From the NCBI GenBank assembly GCA_026391215.1, contig JAPLDX010000051.1, forward strand, positions 1 to 64,000: 64,000 bases of DNA, in the 5' to 3' direction. The position numbers and the translations under genes were made by a program. Of this stretch, positions 1 through 8,760 are shown one piece after another. Position 1 is the first letter of the stretch. Each line of letters opens with the position of its first letter. Under the pieces are notes generated by a model. It was not told the origin of the DNA, ran no database searches, and was given only the letters and a program-made list of their open reading frames with translations. This DNA is from Bacteroidia bacterium. GTDB taxonomy: Bacteria > Bacteroidota > Bacteroidia > Bacteroidales > VadinHA17.

Positions 1-351
1 GGACTCGTTGCTGCATCAATACTCTTAATTGTCGCATTTGCGTACCAGCAGGTCGTGATTTTGAAAAGGGTAAACAATCTGAACCAACAGGCAATATTTA
101 TTGAAAGTCAAATGATTACTGGGAGTCAGGATTATTCATACACGGATTTATTATACAGAATGGCAGGACGGAAACTGCCTTCAGGGAACAACACAGTTTC
201 CGAAAAGCAGATGAAACAAATATTAAAATCGTACAATGAACTGGAGGAGAAGTATAAGGACCTTATCAAACTGATCGAAGAAAATCCTGAGCTGAAGGTT
301 TATGTTGAAGAAAAACTGATGGAAAGTAACAAGAAGAAAATTAAACTTTAA
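1..351 (+). CDS. Membrane-anchored protein, C-terminal part (5' end outside window)
   Basis: The frame is open from the first base, so this is the tail of a gene that begins upstream; 116 residues are visible. The first ~17 residues are a hydrophobic stretch (VAASILLIVAFAY), probably a membrane helix. The rest is hydrophilic and rich in Lys/Glu/Asn with heptad-like spacing, suggesting a coiled-coil stalk. A GTG at 55 could serve as a start but would cut the helix, so read-through from upstream is preferred. The stop is four bases before the next start codon, so the two genes are almost certainly co-transcribed. I do not recognise the family. Confidence 0.6.
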   Translation, partial: GLVAASILLIVAFAYQQVVILKRVNNLNQQAIFIESQMITGSQDYSYTDLLYRMAGRKLPSGNNTVSEKQMKQILKSYNELEEKYKDLIKLIEENPELKVYVEEKLMESNKKKIKL

Positions 352-355
352 TATC

Positions 356-1405
356 ATGAAAAGAAAACCTTTAAAAATTGTCGTCTCTTTGATTCTCGTT
401 ATGGTAGCATCATGCGGAGAACCGGAGACTGTTGTTACAGATATTGTCCATCCTGACGGATCTGTGACAAGAAAGCTTGAAATGAAAAACGGGGAAAATA
501 ATTTTAAAATTTCTAATGTCCAGGTACCCTATGATTCAACATGGATCATCAGGGATTCCCTTGAGATCAGCGAGAAAGGAGATACAACTTACGTAAAACG
601 GGCTGAAAAGTTATTTGCCAGTATAGATGAAATTAATAAGGATTATCAGACAGACAGCAGTTCAAACAAAGATGTGTCACGTAAAGCGGAATTCAGAAAG
701 AAATTCAAATGGTTCAATACCGAGTACAGGTTTGCCGAAACAATTGACAAAACAATGTCTTATGGTTATCCTGTCACAGATTTTCTTAATAAGGAAGACC
801 TGTCATGGTTCTATTCTCCGGATTATGTGACCGAAGAAAAAATAAATGGTCCCGATAGCCTGAAATACAAAACATTCAGTGATTCAGTCGATATTAAGAT
901 AGAAAAATGGACAGTAAGAAGTCTTATTTCAGAGTGGATAGGTGAATTTTCAATGCTTGCTAAAGGGAAAGCCGAAGGTGATATGACCTATGAGGCCTTA
1001 AAAGCGCGTGAAGACGAGTTCGTGGAGATTATAAAACAAGGAGGTGATAGATTCGACAGCCTCTGGACTAACGGTATTATCCTTAAGAAGTTCATCGGGG
1101 AAGAAAACGCCCTCAAATATCAGACAGAAGCCGATTCATCTTTAAATATTGTATCTGAACATCTCTGGGTCGATTTTGTCCGGTATACTCAAAGGATTGT
1201 TATGCCGGGCGAGATAATTGGAACTAACGGATTTATCGATTCCACAAAAACTCTATTATGGCCTGTTCATTCCGATTTCTTCATGGCAGAACCATATGTA
1301 ATGTATGCAGAGTCAAAGATCCCGAATAAATGGGCATGGGTCGTCTCAGGAATCTTTCTGCTGTTTGTTTTGGCAGGTATAATATTCAGGATAACTAAAA
1401 AATAA
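356..1405 (+). CDS. Lipoprotein with C-terminal membrane helix, unknown function
   Basis: 349 residues. The N-terminus is a lipoprotein signal (basic start, hydrophobic core, lipobox VASC with Cys about residue 20). A second hydrophobic helix lies at the C-terminus (about 323-346: AWVVSGIFLLFVLAGIIF) followed by a basic tail. The part between is acidic, rich in Lys/Glu/Asp/Trp and presumably periplasmic. A lipid anchor plus a C-terminal helix is an unusual double anchoring. It follows the upstream membrane protein by four bases and the two may work together. It ends 8 bases from the convergent ECF sigma gene. No function can be assigned from sequence. Confidence 0.7.
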   Translation: MKRKPLKIVVSLILVMVASCGEPETVVTDIVHPDGSVTRKLEMKNGENNFKISNVQVPYDSTWIIRDSLEISEKGDTTYVKRAEKLFASIDEINKDYQTDSSSNKDVSRKAEFRKKFKWFNTEYRFAETIDKTMSYGYPVTDFLNKEDLSWFYSPDYVTEEKINGPDSLKYKTFSDSVDIKIEKWTVRSLISEWIGEFSMLAKGKAEGDMTYEALKAREDEFVEIIKQGGDRFDSLWTNGIILKKFIGEENALKYQTEADSSLNIVSEHLWVDFVRYTQRIVMPGEIIGTNGFIDSTKTLLWPVHSDFFMAEPYVMYAESKIPNKWAWVVSGIFLLFVLAGIIFRITKK

Positions 1406-1412
1406 ACAAATC

Positions 1413-1919
1413 TTACCTGGCATAATCCTTAAGCATAAGCATAAGTTTCTGACGTGTAAAAAATATTCTGCTCTTTACTGTCCCGATCTTTAATCCGAGT
1501 TCATCAGAGATCTCTTTGTACTTGTACCCATCAACATGCATTTTGAAGGGTATCCTGAATTCATCTTCAAGTGAATTGATCGCCTTTTCAATTTCCCTTT
1601 CGAAATAACTCGATTCAGGTGATATGAATCCTTTATCGTGAGGCTGATTAATATAATAGAGATCCTGAGTGCCGTCAATTATTGTATTTTCCTTCATATT
1701 TCTTCTGTAATTGTTTATGAAGGTGTTCTTCATTATTGTAAAGACCCAGGCCTTGAGATTTGTAAAATCTACAAATTTATCTTTATATGTGATTGCTTTT
1801 AAATAGGTGTCCTGAACAAGATCCAGCGCGGTATCCCTGTCTGACGTAAGGCTCATGGCAAACCTTTGAAGATTAGGTTTCAATCCGATAAGCTGACTGT
1901 TGAATTCAAATGCTGTCAT
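1413..1919 (-). CDS. RNA polymerase ECF-type sigma factor
   Basis: 168 residues from the ATG at 1919. Region 2 is seen in the segment with DLVQDTYLKAI and the conserved LKAWVFTIMKNTFINNYRR helix; region 4 ends the protein with an HTH (YKEISDELGLKIGTVKSR). Such factors direct RNA polymerase to a small regulon, often under an anti-sigma factor. None is encoded next to it here, so control is unclear. A TTG nine codons upstream is a possible start, but it lies inside the predicted -7 promoter box, and an AGGA-like sequence sits just before the ATG, so the ATG is preferred. It is divergent from the hydrolase gene. Family assignment is secure; the regulon is unknown. Confidence 0.9.
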   Translation of the reverse strand: MTAFEFNSQLIGLKPNLQRFAMSLTSDRDTALDLVQDTYLKAITYKDKFVDFTNLKAWVFTIMKNTFINNYRRNMKENTIIDGTQDLYYINQPHDKGFISPESSYFEREIEKAINSLEDEFRIPFKMHVDGYKYKEISDELGLKIGTVKSRIFFTRQKLMLMLKDYAR

Positions 1920-1943
1920 AATTCCTGATTTTAAATGTTGATA

Positions 1944-1975
1944 CAAATGTAAATACTTAAATAAAGATAAACAAA
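1944..1975 (-). promoter_or_regulatory. Bacteroidota-type promoter of the ECF sigma gene
   Basis: Read on the minus strand, TTTG (1975-1972) is followed after 20 bases by TACATTTG (1951-1944), matching the -33/-7 consensus TTTG-N(19-21)-TAnnTTTG. Transcription should start around 1937, giving a leader of under 20 bases before the ATG at 1919. Confidence 0.65.
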
Positions 1976-2157
1976 TCTTAATATCTTAAAATCCTTATAT
2001 TCTTAGATCATTCTAAATAGCAGACTTGATTAAAACTCAGATAATGAATGGAATAGGAAGAGAGAAATAAATTCTTTATAAATTACATAAAAGACGACTT
2101 ATTGCCTCTCTTTGTGCCTTTGTGGTTAAGTTTTTTGTACTTTTAAAGAAAAAACGC

Positions 2158-2979
2158 ATGGAGTACAGTATCAAGCTTAAGAACGGACAGGTGTTGAGGG
2201 GTTTTATAGCAAGTCCGAAACAAAAAACCCGTGCAAATATAATTTTTGTTCATGGTCTGGGCGAGCATATTCAGCGCTATACAGCCTGGGCTGAACAATT
2301 CAGTATTGAAGGCATTGGCTTCACCGGAGTTGATCTTCCCGGTCATGGGCGCTCTGACGGTGGCAGGGGAAATATCAGAAGCTATGCGCTCACCGATGAA
2401 ATGATTGAAATTCTTAGCGAAAGCTCAAAAAATACATTCCCGGGGATCCCGGTTTTCCTTTATGGGCAGAGCCTTGGAGGAGGGATACTCATTGATTATC
2501 TGTTGAGGGAAAAACCTTATCTGAAAGGAGCTATAGTAACATCTCCCTGGCTGAAGCTCTCTTTCGAACCCGACAAATCCAAAATCAGGCTGGCATCAAT
2601 AATGAAGAACATATTACCTGGCCTGGCTCAGCCGTCAGGACTTATAGTTGATCATATCTCTCATGACAGGGAAGTGGTTGAGAAATATGCCGCTGATCCT
2701 CTTGTTCATGACAGGATCTCGTTAAGCCTGTTCCATAGTGCCATGAGCTCCGCAGCTCATTCTCTGGCCCATGCCGGTGAACTTGAAGTTCCGCTTCTTC
2801 TGGTGCATGGCAGCGATGACAAAATATGCTCTCCCGAGGGCAGCCGGATTTTCGCATCAAAAACTTCACTGGCCGAACTGAAAATATGGGAGGGAGGATA
2901 CCATGAACTTCATAATGAGCCGTTTAAGAAAGAGGTTTTTGATTTTATATTAAACTGGATCAATAAGAAACTCATCTGA
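2158..2979 (+). CDS. Alpha/beta hydrolase (monoacylglycerol lipase / lysophospholipase-like)
   Basis: 273 residues from ATG 2158; an in-frame GTG at 2122 would add 12 residues with no family-like content. Signatures of the serine-aminopeptidase S33 / monoglyceride-lipase group are clear: oxyanion segment HGLGEH (32-37), nucleophile elbow GQSLG with Ser105, acidic residue in HGSDD (Asp220) and catalytic His249 in GGYHELHNE. No signal peptide, so cytoplasmic. Expected to hydrolyse a carboxyl ester such as a monoacylglycerol or lysolipid; the substrate cannot be read from sequence. The next gene starts 12 bases after the stop, so the two may share a transcript. Confidence 0.88.
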   Translation: MEYSIKLKNGQVLRGFIASPKQKTRANIIFVHGLGEHIQRYTAWAEQFSIEGIGFTGVDLPGHGRSDGGRGNIRSYALTDEMIEILSESSKNTFPGIPVFLYGQSLGGGILIDYLLREKPYLKGAIVTSPWLKLSFEPDKSKIRLASIMKNILPGLAQPSGLIVDHISHDREVVEKYAADPLVHDRISLSLFHSAMSSAAHSLAHAGELEVPLLLVHGSDDKICSPEGSRIFASKTSLAELKIWEGGYHELHNEPFKKEVFDFILNWINKKLI

Positions 2980-2991
2980 TTTCTTAAATAA

Positions 2992-3987
2992 ATGGAACTC
3001 AGGACCACATTTAAAATAGATCCTTCAGCGGAAAAGATAACATACGATGACCCGGTAATGTTTATCGGATCATGTTTTGCTATTTCTATTGGCAAACAGT
3101 TTGAAACTGGACATCTGCCCGTCATGATCAATCCATCCGGGACAGTATATAATCCTGTATCTGTTATCAATACCCTTGATACGATTCTTGACTCGAAAGA
3201 ATATACTGATAAAGATCTGTATAATGACAATGGAACATGGCTGAGCTTTAATCATTATACCGATTTTTCATCTGATAATAAAGAGGAAATCCTGAAAAAC
3301 ATCAATGACAGGTCACGGGAAGCGCGGGAATCTCTTTCTAAAGCAAAATTCCTTTTTATCACCTTCGGCACGGCCAGGGTTTACAGATGGAAAGAATCCG
3401 GTAAAATAGTCTCTAATTGCCATAAGATACAGGCATCTCAGTTTACTCATGAACTGCTTGCAGTTGAGGATATAGTTAATATGTGGACAAGGCAGCTTGA
3501 CAGGCTTAAGTCACTGTATCCCCGTCTCAGGGTTGTTTTTACAATTAGCCCTGTCCGTCACTGGAAGGATGGCCCGCATGGCAACCAGGTGAGCAAGTCA
3601 ACCCTGTTCCTGGCTGTCGAAAAGCTCCTTGATCATCCGTCACATCCCGGTTATTTTCCTGCATATGAGCTTGTTATGGACGACCTGCGGGATTACCGTT
3701 TTTATGATAACGACTTGCTTCATCCTTCGGAAACAGCTGTGGAATATTTATGGAACTCATTTTCAGATTGTTATTTTGACAATGAAACAATTGAATTATG
3801 GAAGGAGATTGACAAAATTGCCAGGGCAGTCTCTCACCGCATCGGTACAGGTTCATCCGAAAAAATAAAAACATTTGCAAAATCCATCCTGAAGAGAATC
3901 GATTCTGTATCAGCAAAAAAGCCATCCGTAAACCTCGCTTCTGAAAGAAAATATTTTCTTGACCTGATTGAGGGGATTCCTCGCTGA
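2992..3987 (+). CDS. GSCFA domain protein
   Basis: 331 residues. The family-naming motif GSCFA is at 26-30, in the sequence FIGSCFAISIGKQF. GSCFA proteins are common in Bacteroidota and related to SGNH/GDSL-type esterase folds; the Ser-Cys after the first strand would sit where the nucleophile lies in that fold. Other visible blocks are ITFGTARVYRW and FTISPVRHWKDG (His in a block-V-like setting). Cytoplasmic by absence of a signal. It is closely linked to the upstream alpha/beta hydrolase, so the pair may act in acyl or ester chemistry, but this is inference. A terminator hairpin overlaps its stop. Confidence 0.85.
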   Translation: MELRTTFKIDPSAEKITYDDPVMFIGSCFAISIGKQFETGHLPVMINPSGTVYNPVSVINTLDTILDSKEYTDKDLYNDNGTWLSFNHYTDFSSDNKEEILKNINDRSREARESLSKAKFLFITFGTARVYRWKESGKIVSNCHKIQASQFTHELLAVEDIVNMWTRQLDRLKSLYPRLRVVFTISPVRHWKDGPHGNQVSKSTLFLAVEKLLDHPSHPGYFPAYELVMDDLRDYRFYDNDLLHPSETAVEYLWNSFSDCYFDNETIELWKEIDKIARAVSHRIGTGSSEKIKTFAKSILKRIDSVSAKKPSVNLASERKYFLDLIEGIPR

Positions 3988-4028
3988 CGCTCAGAAGGGG
4001 GAAATGAATGAGGAATCCCCTTCTTTTA
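3971..4028 (+). terminator. Terminator after the GSCFA gene
   Basis: AGGGGATTCCTC (3971-3982) pairs perfectly with its complement at 4010-4021 across a 27-base loop, followed by TCTTTT. The upstream arm overlaps the end of the coding region. Confidence 0.6.
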
Positions 4029-4128
4029 ATACAGTTTTAAAAGAAGTTTTTTAAAAAATTACTTTTGGTCGAATTTCCCCTGAACAATTTATTATTGTTT
4101 GTTGTTAGTAAAACAAAAATTGCTTTAC

Positions 4129-6522
4129 ATGAAAAAATTATTTCTGGTAAATTTATTTATAATAGTAGCATTTCCTGTGTTGTGGAGTCAGGCAAATTCA
4201 GGAGTCATCAAGGGAAGGGTTTTCAATTCCAAAACAAATGAGGGCATTCCTTTTGCAACTGTTCAGATATGGGGAACAATCGTTGGTTCAATAACCGATT
4301 ATGACGGTAATTTTCTGTTTACCGGCATTAAACCAGGCTATATTGAACTTAGGGCATCATCAGTAGGTTTTACTCCATTCATTACCTCAGCAATTCTGGT
4401 AACAAACAGTAAAGAAGCTAATATTGAGATACCTCTTGAAGAGATGGCAGTCGGATTAGGAGAGGTAGTAATTAAGGCATCACCATTTATAAAGAAAGTT
4501 GAAACGCCTGTTTCGGTAAGAATAATAGGTATTGACGAGATTGAAAAGAATCCCGGAGGGAACAGGGATATTTCAAAGGTGATACAGTCATTTCCCGGTG
4601 TCGCGTCCACTCCTGCTTTCAGAAATGATGTCATAGTCAGGGGAGGCGGACCAAATGAGAACCGGTTTTATATCGACAATGTTGAGATCCCTTATCTCAA
4701 CCATTTCTCGACGCAGGGATCATCCGGTGGACCTGTAGGCATTATAAATGTTGATTTTGTTCAATCGGTGGATTTTGTTTCAGGAGCATTTCCTGCATCA
4801 AAGGGTAATGCACTAAGCTCTGTCCTTAATTTCACTTTTCTTGATGGCAACAGGGAAAAGATGAAATACAGGGCAACCGTCGGAGCTTCTGATCTTGGGC
4901 TGACAATAGACGGTCCTGCCGGAGAGAACGGGAGTCTGCTGGTTTCTGTCAGACGCTCATACCTGCAGTTTCTTTTCAGCGCTCTCCAGCTTCCGTTTCT
5001 TCCGAATTACACGGATTTCCAGTTTAAATACCGGGTAAGGCTTGATGAAAAGAATGAACTGACCCTCATCGGACTTGGAGCCAAAGATGATTTCAAGCTT
5101 AATCTTAAAGCCAATGAGACTGATTATCAGAGATATCTGCTTGATAATATCCCGGTGCAGGAGCAATACAGCTATGTAACCGGGCTTGTATACAAGCATT
5201 TCAGGAAAGGAGGATATGACACCTGGGTGCTCAGCCGCAATTACCTGAATAACTCACAGTACAAATATGCAGGAAATGTTGAGGCTGATACAAACAAGAT
5301 TCTTGATTACCTGTCAGGAGAAGGAGAGATCAAATCACGGTTCGAAAGGACAATATTAGGTGATAAAGGACTGAGAATGAACTTCGGAGCCGGTTATGAG
5401 TATGCTCACTACAGGAATTCGACCTTCAGGCTTATTTATACGGGTTTGGGAGAAAATGAGATCAATTATGATACAAACCTGAAACTTGGCAAGTTCAGCA
5501 TTTTCGGACAGATCAGTAGATCTTACTTTGAAGAGAGATTGAGACTCTCTCTTGGTGCCCGTACGGATTTCAATACTTATTCTGAATCTATGCTGAATCC
5601 ATTGAAACAGATATCTCCGCGTTTTTCTGCATCATATTCAATCAGTGAAAAAGTAAACCTGAATTTCAATGTTGGCCGTTATTTTCAGATACCGCCTTAC
5701 ACAGCACTGGGATATATGAACAGTGCAGGAGTATTTGTAAATAAGGAGAATAATCTAAGGTACATTCAGGCAGATCATCTTGTTGGCGGCCTTGAAATAA
5801 TTCCGACAGAAAATATCCAGGTTACCCTGGAAGGATTTTATAAAAATTATTCAAAATATCCGTTTTCAGTACAGGATGGAGTACCTCTTTCAAGCAAAAG
5901 CGCGGGCTACGGTATATTCGGAGACGAGGAACTTATCTCAACTTCTGAAGGAAGAGCTTACGGATTTGAGCTTCTTGGGAGATTAAAAGAGTTTTACAAG
6001 ACCAACCTCGTATTTTCTTATACATATGTCAGGAGCGAATTCAAAGATCTTGCTGAAAATTGGATACCTTCTTCGTGGGATAATCGTCACCTGTTCGTTA
6101 TAACAGCAACAAAAAAATTCAACAAAAACTGGGATCTCGGCTTTAAATGGAGATTTGTCGGAGGAGCGCCCTATACACCCTATGATCTTGAGAAATCTGC
6201 ACTGAAAGCTGCGTGGGATCTCAAGGGACAGGGATATCTCGATTACACCAGGTTCAACAACGAGCGTCTTAAAGCATTCCATCAACTCGACTTAAGGGTT
6301 GACAAGCAATACTTTTTCAAGGGCTGGTCCCTGATGTTGTACGCTGATGTACAGAATGTCTATAACCATAAGGCTGATCAACCTTCAATACTTGTGAGGG
6401 AGTCAGACAGCAGCGGCAATCCTGTCAGTGATCCGTCAGATCCGCTTAAATACTCTTTAAAATACCTTGACAGTGAATCTGGAACGGTATTGCCTACAGT
6501 AGGAATAATAATTGAATTTTAA
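4129..6522 (+). CDS. TonB-dependent outer-membrane receptor with carboxypeptidase-regulatory-like N-terminus
   Basis: 797 residues from ATG 4129 (a TTG ten codons earlier would precede the signal peptide and is rejected). Order: signal peptide (1-20, cleavage near LWSQ), CarboxypepD_reg-like beta-sandwich (about 24-110, GVIKGRVFNSKTNEGIPFATV), plug domain (about 120-230, with DVIVRGGGPNENRFYIDNVEIP), then a long beta-barrel rich in aromatic strands ending in Phe. It lacks a SusD-like partner, so a polysaccharide locus is not indicated; siderophore, haem or cofactor uptake is possible. A -7-like box (TACTTTTG, 4060-4067) lies upstream without a good -33. The following lipoprotein starts 10 bases after the stop and is probably a functional partner. 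Confidence 0.9.
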   Translation: MKKLFLVNLFIIVAFPVLWSQANSGVIKGRVFNSKTNEGIPFATVQIWGTIVGSITDYDGNFLFTGIKPGYIELRASSVGFTPFITSAILVTNSKEANIEIPLEEMAVGLGEVVIKASPFIKKVETPVSVRIIGIDEIEKNPGGNRDISKVIQSFPGVASTPAFRNDVIVRGGGPNENRFYIDNVEIPYLNHFSTQGSSGGPVGIINVDFVQSVDFVSGAFPASKGNALSSVLNFTFLDGNREKMKYRATVGASDLGLTIDGPAGENGSLLVSVRRSYLQFLFSALQLPFLPNYTDFQFKYRVRLDEKNELTLIGLGAKDDFKLNLKANETDYQRYLLDNIPVQEQYSYVTGLVYKHFRKGGYDTWVLSRNYLNNSQYKYAGNVEADTNKILDYLSGEGEIKSRFERTILGDKGLRMNFGAGYEYAHYRNSTFRLIYTGLGENEINYDTNLKLGKFSIFGQISRSYFEERLRLSLGARTDFNTYSESMLNPLKQISPRFSASYSISEKVNLNFNVGRYFQIPPYTALGYMNSAGVFVNKENNLRYIQADHLVGGLEIIPTENIQVTLEGFYKNYSKYPFSVQDGVPLSSKSAGYGIFGDEELISTSEGRAYGFELLGRLKEFYKTNLVFSYTYVRSEFKDLAENWIPSSWDNRHLFVITATKKFNKNWDLGFKWRFVGGAPYTPYDLEKSALKAAWDLKGQGYLDYTRFNNERLKAFHQLDLRVDKQYFFKGWSLMLYADVQNVYNHKADQPSILVRESDSSGNPVSDPSDPLKYSLKYLDSESGTVLPTVGIIIEF

Positions 6523-6532
6523 ATTTTGTAAG

Positions 6533-7276
6533 ATGAACCGGGTATTATTACTTATAATAGCATTAGTTACAGGCGCCTGCACAACAGGGGCGCTGAAGAG
6601 CAAGAATCAGGCTCAGGAAGAGAAGAGCACATTAACTTCAAATGCCGGAGGAAAGGGTTCTGAGATAATTGTCGAATTATCCAGGGGAGAATCTTTCTAT
6701 TATCCTCTTTTCGCAATATGGCTTGAGGATATGGACGGAAAATATATCCAGACACTTTATGTAGCAAAGTCTGTCGCTACAGGGATTTTCGAATATGCAA
6801 GGCAGGAGAACAACAAATGGGTCACGGATATAAAAAGAGCGCCTCAGACATTACCATACTGGGCCCATAAAAGAGCAGTTACAGCGGCTGACGGTCTCTT
6901 TATGCCTGATTCCCGGACTACAGTCCCGGATGCATATACAGGGGCCACTCCACAGACAGGTTTTGTTCTGACATCTCATGCTGACAGCCCACTGCCGGAA
7001 AAGTATAAAGTTATGATGGAAATTAACCAAAACTGGGACTGGAACGATTACTGGACCAATGACAAATATCCTGAAGATGAGAATTACAAATGGTCATGCC
7101 AGCCTGCTCTAGTATATGAAACTGTCATTGACAGCAGATCAATGAAGGATTCATATAAAATGGAACCTGTCGGGCACAGCCATTATTCAGGGAAGACCGG
7201 AGAATTATTCACAGATCTCAGCACTCTGACCACGGCATTGCAAATCGCCGATTCCGTGATAGTCAGGATAAAGTAA
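6533..7276 (+). CDS. Lipoprotein resembling DUF2271-type periplasmic proteins
   Basis: 247 residues from ATG 6533; an upstream start at 6512 would overlap the receptor gene and spoil the signal. Lipobox TGAC places the lipidated Cys near residue 16. The mature part contains FAIWLEDMDGKYIQTLYVAK, LPYWAHKR, a GATPQTG block and several Trp/Tyr-rich strands, reminiscent of DUF2271 proteins, which often accompany TonB receptors and flavin- or iron-linked proteins. That family match is from memory and only moderate. It ends exactly where the convergent MerR gene ends, with no spacer. Probable role: periplasmic partner of the TonB receptor. Confidence 0.65.
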   Translation: MNRVLLLIIALVTGACTTGALKSKNQAQEEKSTLTSNAGGKGSEIIVELSRGESFYYPLFAIWLEDMDGKYIQTLYVAKSVATGIFEYARQENNKWVTDIKRAPQTLPYWAHKRAVTAADGLFMPDSRTTVPDAYTGATPQTGFVLTSHADSPLPEKYKVMMEINQNWDWNDYWTNDKYPEDENYKWSCQPALVYETVIDSRSMKDSYKMEPVGHSHYSGKTGELFTDLSTLTTALQIADSVIVRIK

Positions 7277-8173
7277 TTATTTCATCCCGTCAATAAACTT
7301 TATAAAACCGGAAGGATCCCTGGTCATTATAAGCTTTTCATAGTACTTTCTGTCAGTCTCTTCAGTGGAATCGGTATATATTATCTTTTTGATCATCAGT
7401 GATTTGCCCAGGCTATTGAAGTATGCTATCTGCTTCCGGGCAAAATCGGAACCGCTTGAATTCACGATGAGATAATCGAATGGCTTGATCTTGTAAATTT
7501 CAATAACTTCCGATGCAGGAAGTATGCCTCCGGTGAAGATTACATCAAATCCGCGCTTTTTGAGAGCATATTTGTAAAAAAGGAAATTATTATCGGTAAG
7601 GCTGTCTGTAGTATTTATCATTGCCACAGTAGCCATTGCTTTTCCGGAACGCGGTTTCAGCAGGTTGTCCTCAATAATTATCAGCTGCTTTATGACATTC
7701 TTTATAAATTGTCCATGTGCCCGTGTCAGGCTTCCTGTCTGCCACAGAATTTTTACTTTCTCAAGCAGAGGGTAAAGATATCTGGGGTAAGCTTCTTCAA
7801 TTCCAAAATTCCTGATATACGGTATGAGTGCCTCCTTAAGCAATTCTTCATTGAATTTTATTGCCGCCATAAGGATTTTACCTGTCTGATAATCCTGTGT
7901 AGCATCATCCCTGCTGCTTACAGATATTACCTGCCGGGAAAGCTCATCCTCATCAAGTCTGGCAATCCTTGAAATTTTCAGTCCGTTCCTGTTCAGAAAA
8001 GACACATTTAGTATTTTCTTTAATTCTGATTCGTTATAAGTTCTTATGTTTGAATCTGTCCTGTCAGGATCAAGTATCCGGTATCTCTTTTCCCATATCC
8101 TTATGGTATGGGCTTTTATCCCCGAGAAATTTTCAAGATCCCTGATTGAAAAAACACTAGTTCCTTCTTCCAT
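7277..8173 (-). CDS. MerR-family regulator with B12-binding-like C-terminus
   Basis: 298 residues. Residues 1-75 are a MerR winged helix (FSIRDLENFSGIKAHTIRIWEKRY). Residues about 95-175 look like the four-helix B12-binding-2 cap and about 180-298 a Rossmann-type cobalamin-binding domain, the layout of CarH/LitR light-responsive repressors. Key cobalamin features are weak: the DxHxxG lower-ligand motif is absent (the region reads MINTTDSLTDNN) and the usual E-H pair of the cap reads AH. It may therefore bind no cobalamin, or bind another ligand. Bacteroidota members of this group are often near carotenoid or photolyase genes; none is present here. Confidence 0.8.
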   Translation of the reverse strand: MEEGTSVFSIRDLENFSGIKAHTIRIWEKRYRILDPDRTDSNIRTYNESELKKILNVSFLNRNGLKISRIARLDEDELSRQVISVSSRDDATQDYQTGKILMAAIKFNEELLKEALIPYIRNFGIEEAYPRYLYPLLEKVKILWQTGSLTRAHGQFIKNVIKQLIIIEDNLLKPRSGKAMATVAMINTTDSLTDNNFLFYKYALKKRGFDVIFTGGILPASEVIEIYKIKPFDYLIVNSSGSDFARKQIAYFNSLGKSLMIKKIIYTDSTEETDRKYYEKLIMTRDPSGFIKFIDGMK

Positions 8174-8337
8174 GGCTAAAAATAATAAATATCAAAAACT
8201 TAAACTGTCCCTGCAAAATAAACAACCTTAATAACAGTATTGTTTATCAAAATACTGGTGATAATGCACTAAAATAAAAATATTAAGCTGCGGAAAATTC
8301 CCCCTAAAATCCGCCGTAAAACCGTGAAAATTATTAT

Positions 8338-8709
8338 TTATTCAGATTGTTCAATCATTATTTTTTTCACAACTCTCACATTGTCACTGAAGATAATGGT
8401 AACAAGGTACATCCCACGTTTCGGATTATCAAGAACAATCTTAGTAATAGTCTGAGGATTATTATATTTAGCTCTGAAAATATCCTGGCCGATAATGTTG
8501 GTAATCTTTACAAAAGCGATCTCCCTGTCACATTTAATGGTGAACCTGTTTTCCCTGACTGGCACCGGGTAAATATTGATATCTACATTTGCAGCTTCTG
8601 CAGACGTATTTTTCTGTATAACAGGAGTGGTATAATTAACGGTATCCTTCTGAGCCTGAAGGCTTATGGTATAAATGACAAATAAAACAAAGAGTAAACT
8701 CTTCTTCAT
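8338..8709 (-). CDS. Small secreted protein consisting almost only of a T9SS type A sorting domain
   Basis: 123 residues. A signal peptide (1-19, ending SLQAQ) and a ~25-residue linker are followed directly by a C-terminal domain of the Por-secretion tail type: INIYPVPVRENRFTIKC, VKITNIIGQDIFRAKYN, then GMYLVTIIF and VVKKIMIE. This normally is the tail that sends large proteins through the type IX system to the surface. Here there is no passenger. It could be a mini surface protein, a decoy or regulator of T9SS, or a relic of a larger gene. The intact signal peptide and frame argue against decay. Confidence 0.8.
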   Translation of the reverse strand: MKKSLLFVLFVIYTISLQAQKDTVNYTTPVIQKNTSAEAANVDINIYPVPVRENRFTIKCDREIAFVKITNIIGQDIFRAKYNNPQTITKIVLDNPKRGMYLVTIIFSDNVRVVKKIMIEQSE

Positions 8710-8760
8710 AGATACCGTTTTATGATTTACATCAAAAATTGTGCTAAAGTTAATAAATTT

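Noticed and set aside
4129..7276. SusC/SusD polysaccharide utilisation locus
   Set aside because: No SusD-like gene follows the receptor and no glycoside hydrolase is near.
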